DNA from: Nemorincola caseinilytica
GTDB lineage: Bacteria > Bacteroidota > Bacteroidia > Chitinophagales > Chitinophagaceae
Assembly (NCBI RefSeq): GCF_039540515.1
Contig: NZ_BAABFA010000008.1
Coordinates: 248,001-312,000, forward strand
Reading direction: 5' to 3'
Length of the DNA stretch: 64,000 nucleotides
Below are positions 45,223-53,542 of this stretch, piece by piece. Position 1 is the stretch's first letter; the number at the start of each line of letters is the position of its first letter. The notes below the pieces were generated by a model. That model was not told the DNA's origin, did no database searches, and saw nothing but the letters and a program-made list of their open reading frames with translations. The translations under genes and the position numbers were made by a program.

Positions 45223-47244
45223 ATGAAAAGAAGTGTTTACTTATCAAGCCTACTTGCACTCTGCTGTAGCTTTTTTGCCATAACGGCGAAAGCGCAGGTG
45301 CCAGTGGTGACTACAGACCCTGTCGCAGACACTGCCTGCTCTGCAGACCATGCATGGTTCCACGTTGCCGCTACCGGCACGGCACCGCTTACCTTTATGT
45401 GGGAATACTCTAACGATGGTGGTACCAGTTGGGATACCACAGCAGACGGTAGCGTATATCTCGGTACTTACAACGATACACTGCGTGTAACAGCCGATAT
45501 GTCCCTGAACGGCTATCGCTACCGCTGTGTAGTGATCAATACAAGTGGTATGGACACATCTGCCGCCGCTATACTGACGGTAGATACCACTGCAGCTTTC
45601 ATAACGGGCGCAATGCCTGTATGCGAGGGCGGCACCATAGCGCTGGCCAATGCGGTGGCCGGTGGTACATGGAGCACCCTGCATCCTACGATATCGACCA
45701 TAGATGCTGCCGGTGTTGTGACCGGTGTGGACTTCGGTATAGATACCGCTGTATACACTGTGACGAACACCTGCGGTATTTCTTCAGAGTCGGCCCGGAT
45801 AAGGGTAGACTCGGCGATGGTGCCTTACCCGATAATGGGCCCTGACCAGGTATGTATAGGTAACAGCATAACACTGACGAACGCCAACGTGATAGGTACA
45901 CACACATGGTCTACCGATGTGGTGCCGCACAGCACTATATCTGCTGCAGGTGTGCTCACAGGCGGTTCTGCCGGTATAGATACCATAACCTACTCTATGA
46001 CCAATGCATGTAATACTGTGACCGTACAGGCAGTAGTAGAAGTAGAATCTCTGCTGGCCGCAGGTACCATCAGCGGTGCATCGGCAGTATGTGCCGGTAG
46101 CTGGACAACGCTGACCGCAACTGCAACAGGCGGCATGTGGATAAGCGGTAATACCAGCGTAGCGGTGGTAAGCACTTCGGGCAATGTAACAGGTATAGGC
46201 ATAGGTACATCGGTGATATCTTACTACCAGAGCAATAGCTGCGGGGCAAGTGTAGCTACGCATACCATAACAGTAGACATACCTGCTGCCCCCATAGGCG
46301 GCAACGACAGTGTGGGTATCGATTCGAACCTCCTGCTTACCAATATAGTTCCCGGTGGTGTATGGACATCTACCAATTTCGTTGTTGCCACCATTGGCTC
46401 CAGCAGCGGCATGGTACATGGCGAGGCCACAGGTTCGGCATTTATAAGGTATACCGTGACCAACACTTGCGGCACTACAGTCTCTTCTATAGTGTTGCAT
46501 GTAGGCCCTCTTCCTTCACCTGGTACACTTAGCGGTCCTGATACGGTATGTACAGGCGGTATGATAACCCTGACCCCTTCTGTAGCAGGTGGTACATGGG
46601 TGAGCCGTCATGACACACTAGCCACTGTAACAAGCGGCGGTGTAGTGACAGGTGTAGAAGCAGGTAAAGACACTATAGACTACTATGTGACCACAGCCTT
46701 CGGCAGGTCTCGCGTATTCAAGGCAGTATATGTGAATGAAGCACCGGTGATAACTCTTACAGGCCCCGGCTCTATAGCACTGGGTGGTTACTACACACTT
46801 GGCGCTACACCTACAGGCGGTACCTTCACCAGCAGCAACCCAGGTATGGCTCCGCTGATAGGTTATGGTTTCTTCGTGGTGCTGGATACAGGTACTTCTG
46901 TCTTTACCTATACCAAGACCAATGGCTGCGGTACACGCTCTAAGACATTTACCGTTCACCTGCCCGGCACCAGCGATGTGAGGTCGGTAGGTGCCGGTAC
47001 GGCCAGCCTGAGCATATTCCCCAACCCTACGCAGGGCGCACTTACAGTGAACCTGACATCGGGCGTAAGGGAAGATGTGGTGATGATACTGACCAATGTA
47101 ACAGGCCAGAAAGTACAGGAGTTCATTGTACCTTCTAACACTGCTACCAATGTAGTGATAGACCAGCCTGCAGGTATATATATGCTGACCGCCGTGACCA
47201 AAGACGGTAACAGGCACAGCGCGCGTATAACTGTAGCCAAGTAA
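45223..47244 (+). CDS. Secreted T9SS cargo protein with six Big_2-like Ig repeats
   Basis: A 673-residue exported protein. A signal peptide (MKRSVYLSSLLALCC ... KAQ) is followed by an Ig-like domain with WEYSNDGGTSWDT (about 25-125). Six tandem ~75-residue Big_2-type repeats follow (about 130-585), each with a G-x-x-x-VC start, a GGTW or similar core, an ATI turn, a GVVTG turn and a TNTCG-type end. The C-terminus is a T9SS type A sorting domain (LSIFPNPTQGALTVNL, TGQKVQEF, AGIYMLTA, ARITVAK). One Big_2-like domain of the giant adhesin at 58590 is clearly similar. Adhesion or surface-layer role inferred. A hairpin terminator follows 23 bases after the stop. Confidence 0.88.
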   Translation: MKRSVYLSSLLALCCSFFAITAKAQVPVVTTDPVADTACSADHAWFHVAATGTAPLTFMWEYSNDGGTSWDTTADGSVYLGTYNDTLRVTADMSLNGYRYRCVVINTSGMDTSAAAILTVDTTAAFITGAMPVCEGGTIALANAVAGGTWSTLHPTISTIDAAGVVTGVDFGIDTAVYTVTNTCGISSESARIRVDSAMVPYPIMGPDQVCIGNSITLTNANVIGTHTWSTDVVPHSTISAAGVLTGGSAGIDTITYSMTNACNTVTVQAVVEVESLLAAGTISGASAVCAGSWTTLTATATGGMWISGNTSVAVVSTSGNVTGIGIGTSVISYYQSNSCGASVATHTITVDIPAAPIGGNDSVGIDSNLLLTNIVPGGVWTSTNFVVATIGSSSGMVHGEATGSAFIRYTVTNTCGTTVSSIVLHVGPLPSPGTLSGPDTVCTGGMITLTPSVAGGTWVSRHDTLATVTSGGVVTGVEAGKDTIDYYVTTAFGRSRVFKAVYVNEAPVITLTGPGSIALGGYYTLGATPTGGTFTSSNPGMAPLIGYGFFVVLDTGTSVFTYTKTNGCGTRSKTFTVHLPGTSDVRSVGAGTASLSIFPNPTQGALTVNLTSGVREDVVMILTNVTGQKVQEFIVPSNTATNVVIDQPAGIYMLTAVTKDGNRHSARITVAK

Positions 47245-47267
47245 TAAGGCATACATAGAAAATATGG

Positions 47268-47299
47268 GAAAGCCGGTGGTCTGATGATCACCGGCTTTC
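47268..47299 (+). terminator. Hairpin terminator
   Basis: Perfect 11-base stem GAAAGCCGGTG / CACCGGCTTTC with a 10-base loop, followed by a short T-rich stretch, after the Ig-repeat cargo gene. Confidence 0.7.
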
Positions 47300-47330
47300 T
47301 TGTGCTTATGGATGTTCCGTGATATATTTG
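47300..47330 (+). promoter_or_regulatory. Promoter TTG-N20-TATATTTG
   Basis: A -33 TTG at 47300-47302 and an exact TAnnTTTG at 47323-47330, separated by 20 bases. The first possible start codon of the downstream gene is inside the -33 element, so translation more likely begins at GTG 47339, 8 bases after the box. Confidence 0.6.
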
Positions 47331-47338
47331 TTGTACCT

Positions 47339-49045
47339 GTGAGCAAGAACCAGAATAAGCAACGAACCCCTCCGCAACCTGCAAAGCTTGTGCAGGCAAC
47401 ACCTGCTGCAGAGCGCAGACCCTTCGGTATACCATATCCCATGCTGCTGCTGGTACTGGCGGTGGTGGCGATCTATTTTCCTTCGTTCTCGCTGGGTTTT
47501 ACCGAGCTGGATGATACCATATTCATAAGGGAGTTCAGGGCATATAACGAGGATACAGGGAACCTGCTCAAGGCATTTACCCGTGGTCTTTTCGATGCTA
47601 CGAAGGACCCTTATTACCGTCCGCTGTTCTCTGATGCCATGATACTGAACTACCAGGCCACAGGCGATGAGCCGGCCGGGTATCACCTGGTGAATATACT
47701 GCTGCATATGGGTGCGGTGCTGCTCTTCTACCGGCTTACGGTGATGCTGGGTGTAAAGCGGCTGCATGGCTTTCTGCTGGCGCTGGTATTTGCCGTACAT
47801 CCCGTGCTTACACAGGCCGTGGCCTGGATACCCGGGCGTAACGATACCATGCTGGCCGTGTTCGTGCTGTTGTTCATGCAGTATGCCATAAGGTATGTGG
47901 GTAGTAACAGGCCGGTGGATTTGATACTATCGGGCATATGGCTGCTGTGTGCATATTTTACCAAGGAGACGGCTGTGTTCGCTGCGCCGGCCATGCTGGC
48001 GCTACTGGTGCTGTACATGGGCAGGCGGTGGAACGAAAAGCCGCTGGTGACCCAGTATATAGTATGGGCCGTATGCTTTGTGATATGGTATGGCGCGCGT
48101 GCGGCAGCTACCACAGCGGCATCGGGCATAGGAACGGCCGATGCCATGGGCGACCTTGTGCGCAGGCTGCCCGTGCTGGTGCAGTACATAGGCAAGATGT
48201 GGCTGCCCTTCAACCTGAGCGTATTTCCTATGCAGCAGGACACTGTGCTGTGGTATGGCATAGTGGCCATTGTGCTGATGGTGGCAGTAGTGCTGCTGAA
48301 CAAGGGCCGCAATGAGAAGGCCGTAGCAGCAGCACTGATAATAATGCTGCTCTTCCTGATGCCGGCCCTGCTGGTGCCCGAAAAGCTGAACAAACAGACC
48401 TTTGAGCACAGGCTGTACCTGCCCATGATGGGTATGCTGCTGTTGCTGCCGCAAACGATACTGCTGGCCAATAAGCTGGAACCGCGCAGGCTGACAATGA
48501 TATGGGTGGCAGTATGTGTTTTCTTTGGGGCATATAACAACAGGCACCAGCAGCATTTTGCCGATCCGCTATCGTTCTGGACACAGGCGGCAGAGACATC
48601 TCCCAATTCGGCATATGCCAATATGATGCTGGCGGCAAGGCTGGAGAAGACAGAGTTCGCACGGTCGGAAGAATTGTTCCGCAAGGCATATAGGCTAGAC
48701 CCCAGGGAGAAATACCTGAACTACTATATGGCAGAGGTGCTGCAGCGCAAAGACTCTGTACTGGCATCGGAAAAATACCTGCTGGTAGAAAAGGAAATAT
48801 CGGACTATGTACAGTGCGACTTTTACCTGGCGCGTGTATACATGGAGAAGGGCGATAAGCAGGGTGCCATCAATGTGCTGGAGCGTTTTCTGCGAAGAGC
48901 GCAGGGCAATATGATGGCACACAACAACCTGCTGCTGCTATACATGGAGCTAGGGCACATAGACAAGGCCAGGACCCACATAAAGGAAATGAGAGCCATG
49001 GGGCTGGACGTGCCCCCGCAGATAGCTGCACAGGCAGGCGCCTGA
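47339..49045 (+). CDS. TMTC-like polytopic membrane protein with C-terminal TPRs
   Basis: A 568-residue protein that resembles TMTC/PMT-type GT-C O-mannosyltransferases. The first periplasmic loop after helix 1 reads GFTELDDTIFIRE, with the acidic pair where these enzymes carry catalytic residues. Downstream come YYRPLFSDAMILNYQ, PAGYHLVNILLHMGAVLLFY, LVFAVHPVLTQAVAWIPGRN and TKETAVFAAP, all typical of that family. About ten hydrophobic helices follow. The last ~160 residues form three or four TPRs (NSAYANMMLAARLEKTEF, LDPREKYLNYYMAEVLQR). The family modifies proteins in eukaryotes; in bacteria the role is open. Start GTG 47339 is chosen from the promoter position. Confidence 0.78.
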   Translation: MSKNQNKQRTPPQPAKLVQATPAAERRPFGIPYPMLLLVLAVVAIYFPSFSLGFTELDDTIFIREFRAYNEDTGNLLKAFTRGLFDATKDPYYRPLFSDAMILNYQATGDEPAGYHLVNILLHMGAVLLFYRLTVMLGVKRLHGFLLALVFAVHPVLTQAVAWIPGRNDTMLAVFVLLFMQYAIRYVGSNRPVDLILSGIWLLCAYFTKETAVFAAPAMLALLVLYMGRRWNEKPLVTQYIVWAVCFVIWYGARAAATTAASGIGTADAMGDLVRRLPVLVQYIGKMWLPFNLSVFPMQQDTVLWYGIVAIVLMVAVVLLNKGRNEKAVAAALIIMLLFLMPALLVPEKLNKQTFEHRLYLPMMGMLLLLPQTILLANKLEPRRLTMIWVAVCVFFGAYNNRHQQHFADPLSFWTQAAETSPNSAYANMMLAARLEKTEFARSEELFRKAYRLDPREKYLNYYMAEVLQRKDSVLASEKYLLVEKEISDYVQCDFYLARVYMEKGDKQGAINVLERFLRRAQGNMMAHNNLLLLYMELGHIDKARTHIKEMRAMGLDVPPQIAAQAGA

Positions 49046-49047
49046 CG

Positions 49048-50253
49048 TTAGTGTTGCTTCAGGATATCGTGGCCCAGCTTGTCGCGCTTGGTCTGCAGGT
49101 AGAACTCGTTATGCTCGTTGGGGCATACCTCTATAGGCACATTCTCTACTATTTCCAGCCCATAGCCCAGCATACCCGCACGCTTGCGCGGATTGTTGCT
49201 CATAAGGCGCATCTTGGAAACGCCGAGGTGGCGCAGTATCTGGGCGCCAACGCCATAGTCGCGCTGATCGTTCTTAAAGCCCAGGGCCAGATTGGCCTCT
49301 ACGGTGTCCTTACCTTCTTCCTGCAGCTTGTAGGCCTTCAGCTTGTTCATAAGACCTATACCACGGCCTTCCTGGTTCATGTACAGCACTACGCCCTTAC
49401 CGGCCTCTTCTACCATTTTCATGGCAGCCTCCAGTTGCTCGCCACAGTCGCAGCGCAGGGAATGCAGTATATCGCCGGTGAAGCAGGAACTGTGTACGCG
49501 TACCAGTACGGGCTCGTCCTTTTCCCACTCGCCCTTTATAAGGGCCAGGTGCATTTCGCCGGTATTGGTCTGGCGGAAGGCCACCAGCTCGAAGTTGCCA
49601 TGGCGGGTAGGCATGTGTACCCTTACTTCCTCCTTGATGAGCGTCTCCTTCATGAGACGGTAGGAGATAAGGTCTTTTATAGAAATGATCTTGAGGTCGA
49701 ACTTTTTAGCTATTTCCTGCAGTTGTGGCATGCGTGCCATAGTGCCGTCATCGTTCATTATCTCTACCAGCACACCAGCGGGCTCGAAGCCTGCCAGCCG
49801 GGCCAGGTCTACAGTGGCCTCGGTATGGCCGGTGCGGCGCAGCACACCCTCGTTCTTTGCACGAAGGGGGAATATATGGCCGGGACGACCCAGGTCCTCG
49901 GGCGTGGTAGCGGGGTCTATGAGGGCCTGTACGGTGCGGGCGCGGTCGTGGGCAGATATGCCCGTGGTGCAGCCATGACCTATGAGGTCTACCGATACGG
50001 TAAAGGGAGTCTGGTGCAGTACGGTATTGTTCTCTACCATCAGGTTGAGCTTCAGCTCGTTGCAACGCTCCTCGGTGATGGGGGCACAAATAAGGCCACG
50101 GCCATGTTTCGACATGAAATTGATGACCTCGGGTGTCACATTGCGGGCGGCGGTAATGAAATCGCCCTCATTTTCCCTATCCTCGTCGTCTACCACTATC
50201 AGTAGTTTTCCCTGTCTCAGGTCCTCAAGGGCCGCTTCTATCGTATCCAGCAT
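49048..50253 (-). CDS. ribBA: Bifunctional DHBP synthase / GTP cyclohydrolase II
   Basis: A 401-residue fusion of the two enzymes that start riboflavin synthesis. The N-terminal RibB domain (about 1-205) makes 3,4-dihydroxy-2-butanone 4-phosphate and shows DDEDRENEGDFITAA and GHTEATVDLARLAG. The C-terminal RibA domain (about 206-401) opens GTP and carries the zinc-binding SSCFTGDILHSLRCDCGEQL and NQEGRGIGLMNKLKAY. All catalytic motifs are intact. Its promoter box lies 44 bases upstream of the ATG, which is too short a leader for an FMN riboswitch. The stop lies 3 bases from the convergent TMTC-like gene's stop. Confidence 0.96.
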   Translation of the reverse strand: MLDTIEAALEDLRQGKLLIVVDDEDRENEGDFITAARNVTPEVINFMSKHGRGLICAPITEERCNELKLNLMVENNTVLHQTPFTVSVDLIGHGCTTGISAHDRARTVQALIDPATTPEDLGRPGHIFPLRAKNEGVLRRTGHTEATVDLARLAGFEPAGVLVEIMNDDGTMARMPQLQEIAKKFDLKIISIKDLISYRLMKETLIKEEVRVHMPTRHGNFELVAFRQTNTGEMHLALIKGEWEKDEPVLVRVHSSCFTGDILHSLRCDCGEQLEAAMKMVEEAGKGVVLYMNQEGRGIGLMNKLKAYKLQEEGKDTVEANLALGFKNDQRDYGVGAQILRHLGVSKMRLMSNNPRKRAGMLGYGLEIVENVPIEVCPNEHNEFYLQTKRDKLGHDILKQH

Positions 50254-50297
50254 ATTATGTTGGTCCCGTTTTGTGGCAGGGACCGTGTTTCGAGGTG

Positions 50298-50305
50298 CAA
50301 AGGTA
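50298..50305 (-). promoter_or_regulatory. -7 promoter box of ribBA (TACCTTTG on minus strand)
   Basis: Exact TAnnTTTG match. Between it and the ATG the leader can form a 6-base hairpin (GGTCCC 50262-50267 with GGGACC 50279-50284). Confidence 0.5.
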
Positions 50306-50354
50306 CGATGTATCGTGCATTGACGATCAATGGTATTGTCACCTGACAGACAAA

Positions 50355-50410
50355 ACCCCTCCTGGCCCTGCCTGCGGTAGGCAGGCTCCCCCGAGGAGAG
50401 GTAATGCGTT
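50355..50410. repeat. Dispersed intergenic repeat, copy B
   Basis: Contains a hairpin with 7-base arms CCTGCCT / AGGCAGG (50367-50385), then CTCCCCCGAGGAG and GGTAATGCG. It shares its GGCAGGCTCCC core and GAG...TAATGC end with copy A at 41808-41855. Confidence 0.45.
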
Positions 50411-50451
50411 GTTATGTTCTGCAGGATCTTGTCGGTCCTTTTTACGGTGCC

Positions 50452-50883
50452 TTATAGCCATACATATACCTCATCGCCATCCAGTGGTACGCCTACCTCT
50501 ATGTCGGCTATACGGTCGTACTCTACGTTCAGCACTATCCAGCTCTTCTCGTTCATGTATGTGTCGAAGAAGTCGTATTTCTCGGCCTGCCACTTCTTTA
50601 TGTCCTTCATAGGGCCGTCCAGAACATCTTTTATAGGCTGATCGAGCAGGAGAGCGCCATTATAGGTGATGGCAGGGTTGGACGAACGGATGTAGCCCAG
50701 GCGGTCTTTTTCGTGCTTGTAGAAGGTGTACATGGTACGCAGTTCGTTGTACTGGTATATGAATTCCTCCTCTTCATCGTCTACTACGAATATACGGTCG
50801 GGCTTGCCCAGCAGCTTTTCTACAGTGGCGGGCAGCATGCCGAACGTGATGTCTCCGAGACCTTTACCTGGTTTCAATTGCAT
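50452..50883 (-). CDS. Conserved-looking hypothetical protein, 143 residues
   Basis: The ATG at 50883 is chosen over one at 50970 because an exact TAnnTTTG box lies 4 bases before it and the upstream 29 residues look non-coding. The protein has no signal peptide. It opens with GKGLGDITFGMLPATVEKLL and then KPDRIFV, has an acidic run (DDEEEEF), and ends IADIEVGVPLDGDEVYVWL. The look is of a small cytoplasmic alpha/beta protein. I do not recognise a family. Confidence 0.7.
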   Translation of the reverse strand: MQLKPGKGLGDITFGMLPATVEKLLGKPDRIFVVDDEEEEFIYQYNELRTMYTFYKHEKDRLGYIRSSNPAITYNGALLLDQPIKDVLDGPMKDIKKWQAEKYDFFDTYMNEKSWIVLNVEYDRIADIEVGVPLDGDEVYVWL

Positions 50884-50887
50884 GGGG

Positions 50888-50895
50888 CAAAAATA
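50888..50895 (-). promoter_or_regulatory. -7 promoter box (TATTTTTG on minus strand)
   Basis: Exact TAnnTTTG match, 4 bases from the ATG at 50883; a leaderless mRNA is implied. Confidence 0.5.
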
Positions 50896-50969
50896 GGATA
50901 TTGTCGGGGCTTTTTGCAGAAGACCTTCTGTTTTCGGCCGATCGCAGACCGGCTGATCTGTGTGAGGCA

Positions 50970-51035
50970 CGAGAGCGCTGCGCTAACTCTCGCGCCAGTG
51001 GGGAGGGCGGGGAGTTTCGTGCGTTGCAAACGCAC
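50970..51035. repeat. GC-rich double-hairpin sequence
   Basis: Two perfect inverted repeats, CGAGAG / CTCTCG (50970-50992) and GTGCGTT / AACGCAC (51019-51035), with a G-rich stretch between them. It lies at the edge of the AT-rich gene that ends at 51052 and may be a REP-like element or the scar of an insertion. Confidence 0.4.
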
Positions 51036-51051
51036 TGCCGTTGTATCCTTG

Positions 51052-51765
51052 TCACAGACGAGGACGAGCGGATAGGAAAACAATATCTTTCAAGACCTTA
51101 GTAACCGTATTGGTTTCGATCAGAGCTGTCAATATCTTCAGATCTGCATCTTCCAACAGAACAGGGTATTTGCCTTTTACTTTACTCTTGATCTTGTTCC
51201 TTAATGCTACATCAATATTGTCGAACTGAATAGTTGTTCTGCCACCATTAGCAGATAATGGTAAGAATGAGAAAAGCTCCTTGCCATACACCCATTGCTC
51301 TGCTTCGTAGGTATGGGAAACGCGAATATGGGAGCCTTCAAAAGGAAACTTAAAGTGTCTTTGCCATAATGCTGATCCTGAATTGTTATGATGATCAGAA
51401 AACTTAGCTGGTAATTCGGGGCTATCCTGACCATTCCATTTTTGTATATCGCCAACTACAAAGAACGTATCTATCGTAAGTCTATCATTGTTGGCTTCTT
51501 GTCCACTAACAAATATCATTACAGAACCTTTTTGTAGAAAACTGTCGGGACGTATATTTCTCCTTAATTGCGATGCGTGGCAGTATGAATATAGCCAAGG
51601 ATCGTGAAAGACATATGGGTCTTCATTACCATTCCCTATTGCATCAACGTAAACATCACCTATCCATGCTGTATTCAAATGACCAGCAACTAATGTAGTT
51701 GCATTCACTTTTACACTTTGCCTTGCATGATCAGGATGAAAAACTATATAGTGCGCACATGGCAT
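51052..51765 (-). CDS. AT-rich hypothetical protein, possibly acquired
   Basis: A 237-residue protein without a signal peptide or membrane helix. Visible features are DPYVFHDPWLYSYCHASQLR, KGSVMIFVSGQEANND, TFFVVGDIQKWNG and HFKFPFEGSHIRVSHTYEA. The repeated G-x-V-hydrophobic-F-V pattern suggests a small beta-rich fold, but I recognise no family. Base composition differs from the neighbours: in one sampled row 23 of 60 bases are G or C, against 34 of 60 in the next gene. The last residues (SARPRL) run into the GC-rich hairpin sequence, as if the gene's original end were replaced. Confidence 0.65.
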   Translation of the reverse strand: MPCAHYIVFHPDHARQSVKVNATTLVAGHLNTAWIGDVYVDAIGNGNEDPYVFHDPWLYSYCHASQLRRNIRPDSFLQKGSVMIFVSGQEANNDRLTIDTFFVVGDIQKWNGQDSPELPAKFSDHHNNSGSALWQRHFKFPFEGSHIRVSHTYEAEQWVYGKELFSFLPLSANGGRTTIQFDNIDVALRNKIKSKVKGKYPVLLEDADLKILTALIETNTVTKVLKDIVFLSARPRL

Positions 51766-51901
51766 CGGTCAAAATTGATGTGTTCTAGTTCGGCGTAGAT
51801 CATCTCTATGTGTTATACCGAAGTTATGAAGATACTATAGATGTTCATGGCGAGGTACGCCAGAAGTGTGAATTATAACAAGATAGATGTCTCTTTCCCC
51901 C

Positions 51902-51909
51902 TATATTTG
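51902..51909 (+). promoter_or_regulatory. -7 promoter box (TATATTTG)
   Basis: Exact TAnnTTTG match, 22 bases before the TTG start of the DUF58 gene. Confidence 0.5.
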
Positions 51910-51931
51910 CCGGTAACTAAAACTTGTACCA

Positions 51932-52834
51932 TTGCTGCTGCAAAGACCGTTGAACGAGAACCTGGAACTTATAGCCCGGCAGGTGGTGGAGGGTTTCATA
52001 CTGGGGCTGCATAAGAGCCCTTTTCATGGCTTTTCGGTAGAATTTGCCGAGCACAGGCTGTATAACCAGGGCGACCCGCTACGCCATATAGATTGGCGTG
52101 TGTATGGGCGTACCGACAAGCTGTTCGTAAAGCGATTTGAGGAGGAGACCAACCTGCGCTGCGGCCTGGTGATAGATACATCATCATCGATGCAGTACCC
52201 GAAGGAGGGGGAAAGGATCAGCAAGCTGCAATTTGCCTGTGTGGCGGCGGCCAGCCTGCTGCAACTGATGAAACGCCAATTGGATGCCTGCGGGCTCACC
52301 CTCTTCGACCAGGAGGTGTACTATATGAGCGAATGCCGGTCGGCGCACAGCCACTACCGCATGCTGATGAACGAGCTGCAGCGTACACTGGACCTGAACA
52401 CCGACAATAAGACAACGAATGCGGCCAAGGCCCTGCATGTGGTGGCAGAGCAGATGCACAAACGGTCGCTGGTGGTGATATTCAGCGATATGATGGATGA
52501 TGCGGAGAACGTGGAAGAGCTTTTCTCGGCCCTGCAGCACCTGCGGTACAACAAGCATGAGGTGATACTGTTCCATGTAGTGGATGGGGCGCAGGAGGTG
52601 AACTTCGAGTTCGAGAACAGGCCCTATGAATTCGTGGATATGGAGAGCGGGGAGCGCGTGAAACTGCAACCGCAGCAGATAAGGGATGAATATATAGAAA
52701 AAATGCGCAATTTCAGGCTGATGGTAGAGCAGCGCTGCCACCAGTACCATATAGACAGAATAGAAGCCGACCTGAGCCGACCTGTGGAGGAAGTATTGCA
52801 CGCTTTTTTGGTAAAGCGAAATAAATTGATGTGA
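51932..52834 (+). CDS. DUF58 family protein with vWA-like fold
   Basis: A 300-residue cytoplasmic protein of the DUF58 type, often found with MoxR ATPases and thought to help assemble envelope or respiratory complexes. The family signature is intact: SPFHGFSVEFAEHRLYNQGD, then PLRHIDWRVYGRTDKLFVKR. The MIDAS-like metal site DTSSS lies in GLVIDTSSSMQYP. Further on are RSLVVIFSDMMDD and HEVILFHVVDG. No MoxR gene lies in the window. The start is TTG 51932, since no ATG lies upstream in frame. Confidence 0.9.
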   Translation: MLLQRPLNENLELIARQVVEGFILGLHKSPFHGFSVEFAEHRLYNQGDPLRHIDWRVYGRTDKLFVKRFEEETNLRCGLVIDTSSSMQYPKEGERISKLQFACVAAASLLQLMKRQLDACGLTLFDQEVYYMSECRSAHSHYRMLMNELQRTLDLNTDNKTTNAAKALHVVAEQMHKRSLVVIFSDMMDDAENVEELFSALQHLRYNKHEVILFHVVDGAQEVNFEFENRPYEFVDMESGERVKLQPQQIRDEYIEKMRNFRLMVEQRCHQYHIDRIEADLSRPVEEVLHAFLVKRNKLM

Positions 52835-52859
52835 TCATCGATAATTTTCACTACATTTG
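52826..52859 (+). promoter_or_regulatory. Promoter TTG-N23-TACATTTG
   Basis: A -33 TTG at 52826-52828 and an exact TAnnTTTG at 52852-52859. The transcript would begin near 52864-52868, giving a ~75-base leader. Confidence 0.55.
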
Positions 52860-52869
52860 CAGCCCGTTT

Positions 52870-52925
52870 TACCCGACCCATCGTTGATGGGGTTAAAATA
52901 ATGGTCCTATATGGGCCGTTGGGTA
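52870..52925 (+). promoter_or_regulatory. Leader with mutually exclusive hairpins ahead of the DUF177-rpmF-plsX operon
   Basis: CCCATC at 52877-52882 can pair perfectly with GATGGG at 52886-52891 (3-base loop). Its CCCAT part can instead pair with ATGGG at 52911-52915, while TACCC at 52870-52874 pairs with GGGTA at 52921-52925. The second fold would put the purine-rich GAGGGGTAAGGGG ahead of the ATG beside a stem. This is the layout of a two-state translational control leader, but it is only visible pairing. Confidence 0.4.
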
Positions 52926-52938
52926 GAGGGGTAAGGGG

Positions 52939-53508
52939 ATGAAGCACAACTGGGAGTTCGAGATAGCCTGGCAGGGCCTAAAGCCCGGACCACACACCTA
53001 CATATACGATATAGACGATCGTTTTATGCAGGAGCGTGAGGCGGGTACCGAATTCCGCAATTGGAATGCGCGCATTACCCTGGGGTTCGACAAGCATGAG
53101 AACTTTTTCATGCTGAACTTCGACATAGATGGCAAAGTGACGGTAGCCTGCGACCGCTGCGGAGACGATCTGGAGCTGAGATTGTGGGACGAGTTCGACC
53201 TGCTGATAAAGCTGACCGGTGGCGATGATGAGCATATGCCCGATGATGAGGACGATGTGGTGTTCATTCCGCGCAGCGAAACAGTCATAGATATCAGCGC
53301 ATGGCTGTATGAGTTCATGATGCTGAGTGTGCCGTTGCAGCGCATACACCCCGACAGACCCGATGGCGATGCGGGATGCAACCCCGAAGCACTGAGGCTG
53401 CTGGACCGGCTTTCGGAGGGAGAGGCAAAGGCCGACAACCCTTTGTGGAAAGGATTGGAAGCGCTGAAAGGCAAAAAGGACACGGGGAAGGGAACAAAAA
53501 GTAAGTAA
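52939..53508 (+). CDS. DUF177 (YceD-like) protein
   Basis: A 189-residue protein of the YceD/DUF177 family, which in bacteria and chloroplasts takes part in large-ribosomal-subunit or 23S rRNA biogenesis. It opens EIAWQGLKPGPHTYIYDID. It has the family CxxC-type pair in VTVACDRCGDDLEL and an acidic loop (GGDDEHMPDDEDD), then ETVIDISAWLYEFMMLSVPL. The tail is Lys-rich. It is the usual neighbour of rpmF, which begins 34 bases later, and plsX follows, a common operon order. Its leader shows possible alternative hairpins. Confidence 0.9.
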   Translation: MKHNWEFEIAWQGLKPGPHTYIYDIDDRFMQEREAGTEFRNWNARITLGFDKHENFFMLNFDIDGKVTVACDRCGDDLELRLWDEFDLLIKLTGGDDEHMPDDEDDVVFIPRSETVIDISAWLYEFMMLSVPLQRIHPDRPDGDAGCNPEALRLLDRLSEGEAKADNPLWKGLEALKGKKDTGKGTKSK

Positions 53509-53542
53509 GAAAGTAATAGTTTAACCATATAAATAAAGTAAA

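Noticed and set aside
50254..50305. FMN riboswitch before ribBA.
   Set aside because: The promoter box leaves only about 45 bases of leader, too short for the FMN aptamer; only a 6-base hairpin is seen.
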